The notes beneath the pieces were generated by a model. The model made no database searches. It had not been told where the DNA came from and saw only the letters and a program-made list of their open reading frames with translations. A DNA stretch of 64,000 nt from Entophlyctis helioformis (lineage: Eukaryota; Chytridiomycota; Chytridiomycetes; Chytridiales; Chytriomycetaceae): the NCBI GenBank assembly GCA_025526915.1, contig JAHLKH010000055.1:1-64000 (forward strand), read 5' to 3'. Numbering within the stretch: the stretch's first letter is position 1; each line of letters starts with the position of its first letter. Below are positions 62,741 through 64,000 of the stretch, in pieces. A program made the translations under genes and the position numbers.

Positions 62741-64000
62741 ATGCCGGTCTTTGAGCTCGAAGACACCGTCGACCTCTCGGTCTCGATGGTGCACATGGTC
62801 GTTGCAACCATCTTCCTGGTGCGCATGGCTCGCCTGCCAACCACCCTGTACTCGCTCGGCCTGCGCACAGTCGCCCTCCTCGTCCTCCCCGTCTGTCTGT
62901 CTGGCTTCGTCAACAACAACCTTGTCGCCCCCCGCGACCGCAAGATCCCCTACACCATCCACCAGGTCCTCATGTACCTAACCATGTGCATCATGGTCTT
63001 CGTGCAGCTCGAGTTCCTCAAGGTGCTCTCGCCCTTCATCCCTGGTATGTCGCGCCGGGTCGTCTCGCTCGTCCAGTACGCACTCGCTCCGCTCATGTCC
63101 GCCGTGTTCCTCGGCTCCGCCTTTATCCTCTACGCCCCGCGGTCTTGGTCACGGTCCATCTCAGACGCCCAGAACTGGTTCATTGTCCTGTGCGCCTCGT
63201 ACCAGTCGGCCCAGGACACCTGCTTATTCGTGTTCCTTGTTTGGCACCTCCGCTCAACGTCAACGCGATTCAAGCTCGCCTACGTCGCTCTCCTTGTACT
63301 GGCATATGGCTGCGTCACCGCGCTCGTCCTCTGGCTCTTCTACCCGCGCCTGTTCCGTGGTATCCGCCGCTGGTGGCCAAGGACTGATGCGTGTGTCTTT
63401 ACGATCGACTTTGCGTCGTTTGCCTGCATGGAGCTCGCCCGCTCGGTGCTGCAGAACCAGCCGCGGCGTGGACTGGGCGATGCGAACAAGCTCCTTGAGA
63501 CAGCCATCGACGGCATGGTTGGCCGTCCGAAACAGCAGTCGATCAAGGAACTGCTGCTGTGCGGGTGGCGTCGCAAAGCCGCCAAACAGCCGTCGTCCGA
63601 CAGCAATGGTGGCGACGCCCGTGACGGCAACGGCAACGGCCGGATCGCCAAAAACAAAAACAACCGCATGGGCGACCTGCATGCAGACACCAAGAGTCTG
63701 GTGCCCATGTCGATTGTCAAGGTCGTCATGATTGGCGATCGCGAGGACGAGTCGTACAGCGATAGCCGGTACTCGACGCATAACGTGCAGCATCAACTTG
63801 ATGGCAGAAACTCGTTTAGCCCGCCGCGCTGCATCCTCGAGTCAACTGGGTCGGCGTACGATGTTGGCGGCGGCGGCGGGGGCATCGGCGTTGGTGCCAG
63901 GTGTCCACCTGGATGGCGCGCTTCGTACTCGTTTGGACGTCCGATGGGCGGTGCAGCTGTTGCTGCCATGCCACCGATTGCGACGCCGAATTCGGCATGC
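62741..64000 (+). CDS. Seven-helix membrane protein C (partial, runs off the window)
   Basis: An open frame of 420 codons with no stop before the window end. Helices include SVSMVHMVVATIFLVRMARL, LRTVALLVLPVCLSGFVNNN, VLMYLTMCIMVFVQLEFLKV (block LEFLKVLSPFIPG as in gene B), LVQYALAPLMSAVFLGSAFI, NWFIVLCASYQSAQDTCLFV, FKLAYVALLVLAYGCVTALV and VFTIDFASFACMELARSVLQ. The tail has a Gly-rich stretch and PPGWRASYSFGRPMGG. The last helix with ACMELAR compares with ARGMELLRL in B and MGCMETLRV-like in A. It is therefore a paralog of B, on the other strand, in divergent orientation. Confidence 0.75.
   Translation, partial: MPVFELEDTVDLSVSMVHMVVATIFLVRMARLPTTLYSLGLRTVALLVLPVCLSGFVNNNLVAPRDRKIPYTIHQVLMYLTMCIMVFVQLEFLKVLSPFIPGMSRRVVSLVQYALAPLMSAVFLGSAFILYAPRSWSRSISDAQNWFIVLCASYQSAQDTCLFVFLVWHLRSTSTRFKLAYVALLVLAYGCVTALVLWLFYPRLFRGIRRWWPRTDACVFTIDFASFACMELARSVLQNQPRRGLGDANKLLETAIDGMVGRPKQQSIKELLLCGWRRKAAKQPSSDSNGGDARDGNGNGRIAKNKNNRMGDLHADTKSLVPMSIVKVVMIGDREDESYSDSRYSTHNVQHQLDGRNSFSPPRCILESTGSAYDVGGGGGGIGVGARCPPGWRASYSFGRPMGGAAVAAMPPIATPNSAC

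Overview
The window reads as nuclear DNA of a GC-rich zoosporic fungus, most likely a chytrid. Most genes are split by short introns (about 50-140 bp, GT-AG with a few GC-AG). Orthologs of core opisthokont genes are dense on both strands, and one gene encodes CCDC146/MBO2, a centriole- and flagellum-associated coiled-coil protein that non-flagellated fungi lack. The sterol isomerase is of the EBP (emopamil-binding) type rather than ERG2. There are no bacterial operons, ribosome binding sites or CRISPR arrays.

Layout. 0.4-7.7 kb: AlkB-like dioxygenase and U2 snRNP A' (minus strand), then WDR48/UAF1 (plus strand) divergent from U2A' across about 0.1 kb. 7.8-14.6 kb: a His-rich membrane protein, adenylate kinase, the AP-2 mu subunit and a P-loop GTPase-like gene, all minus strand. 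14.8-22.0 kb: a Ser/Ala-rich protein, a universal stress protein, EBP sterol isomerase and a long ankyrin-repeat protein, then tRNA-Asn. 22.5-26.3 kb: a 4'-phosphopantetheinyl transferase, a 5'-truncated ABCC transporter and two small hypothetical genes. 26.5-34.5 kb: a Ty3/Gypsy LTR retrotransposon on the minus strand, with a second, non-autonomous LTR element nested in its gag region. 34.8-46.6 kb: CCDC146, a Ser-rich protein, MPC2, a GPCR-like receptor, a GPI-type PT-rich surface protein and a four-helix membrane protein. 46.9-52.6 kb: a PH-domain protein, LSM8 divergent from an SLC10A7-like transporter, and two tandem expansin-like (double-psi beta-barrel) surface proteins. 54.0-58.6 kb: a protein kinase, tRNA-Thr and a BAG co-chaperone. 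58.7-64.0 kb: three putative seven-helix membrane proteins, at least two clearly related, the last running off the window.

The housekeeping genes do not form one pathway. They cover RNA splicing and decay (U2A', LSM8), endocytosis (AP-2 mu), deubiquitination control (WDR48), energy metabolism (adenylate kinase, MPC2), sterol synthesis (EBP), cofactor loading of carrier proteins (PPTase) and chaperoning (BAG). The accessory content (GPCR-like receptor, 7TM cluster, GPI-type surface proteins, expansin-like proteins, ankyrin protein) fits a zoospore that senses and attaches to a substrate.

Several conserved genes (AlkB, U2A', WDR48, AP-2 mu, ankyrin, retroelement pol) contain isolated one-base frame breaks, some in homopolymers, while the conserved sequence continues in the next frame. 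I read most of these as sequencing or assembly indels rather than gene death, but the raw sequence alone cannot prove this. Exon borders are given where I could place them by hand.
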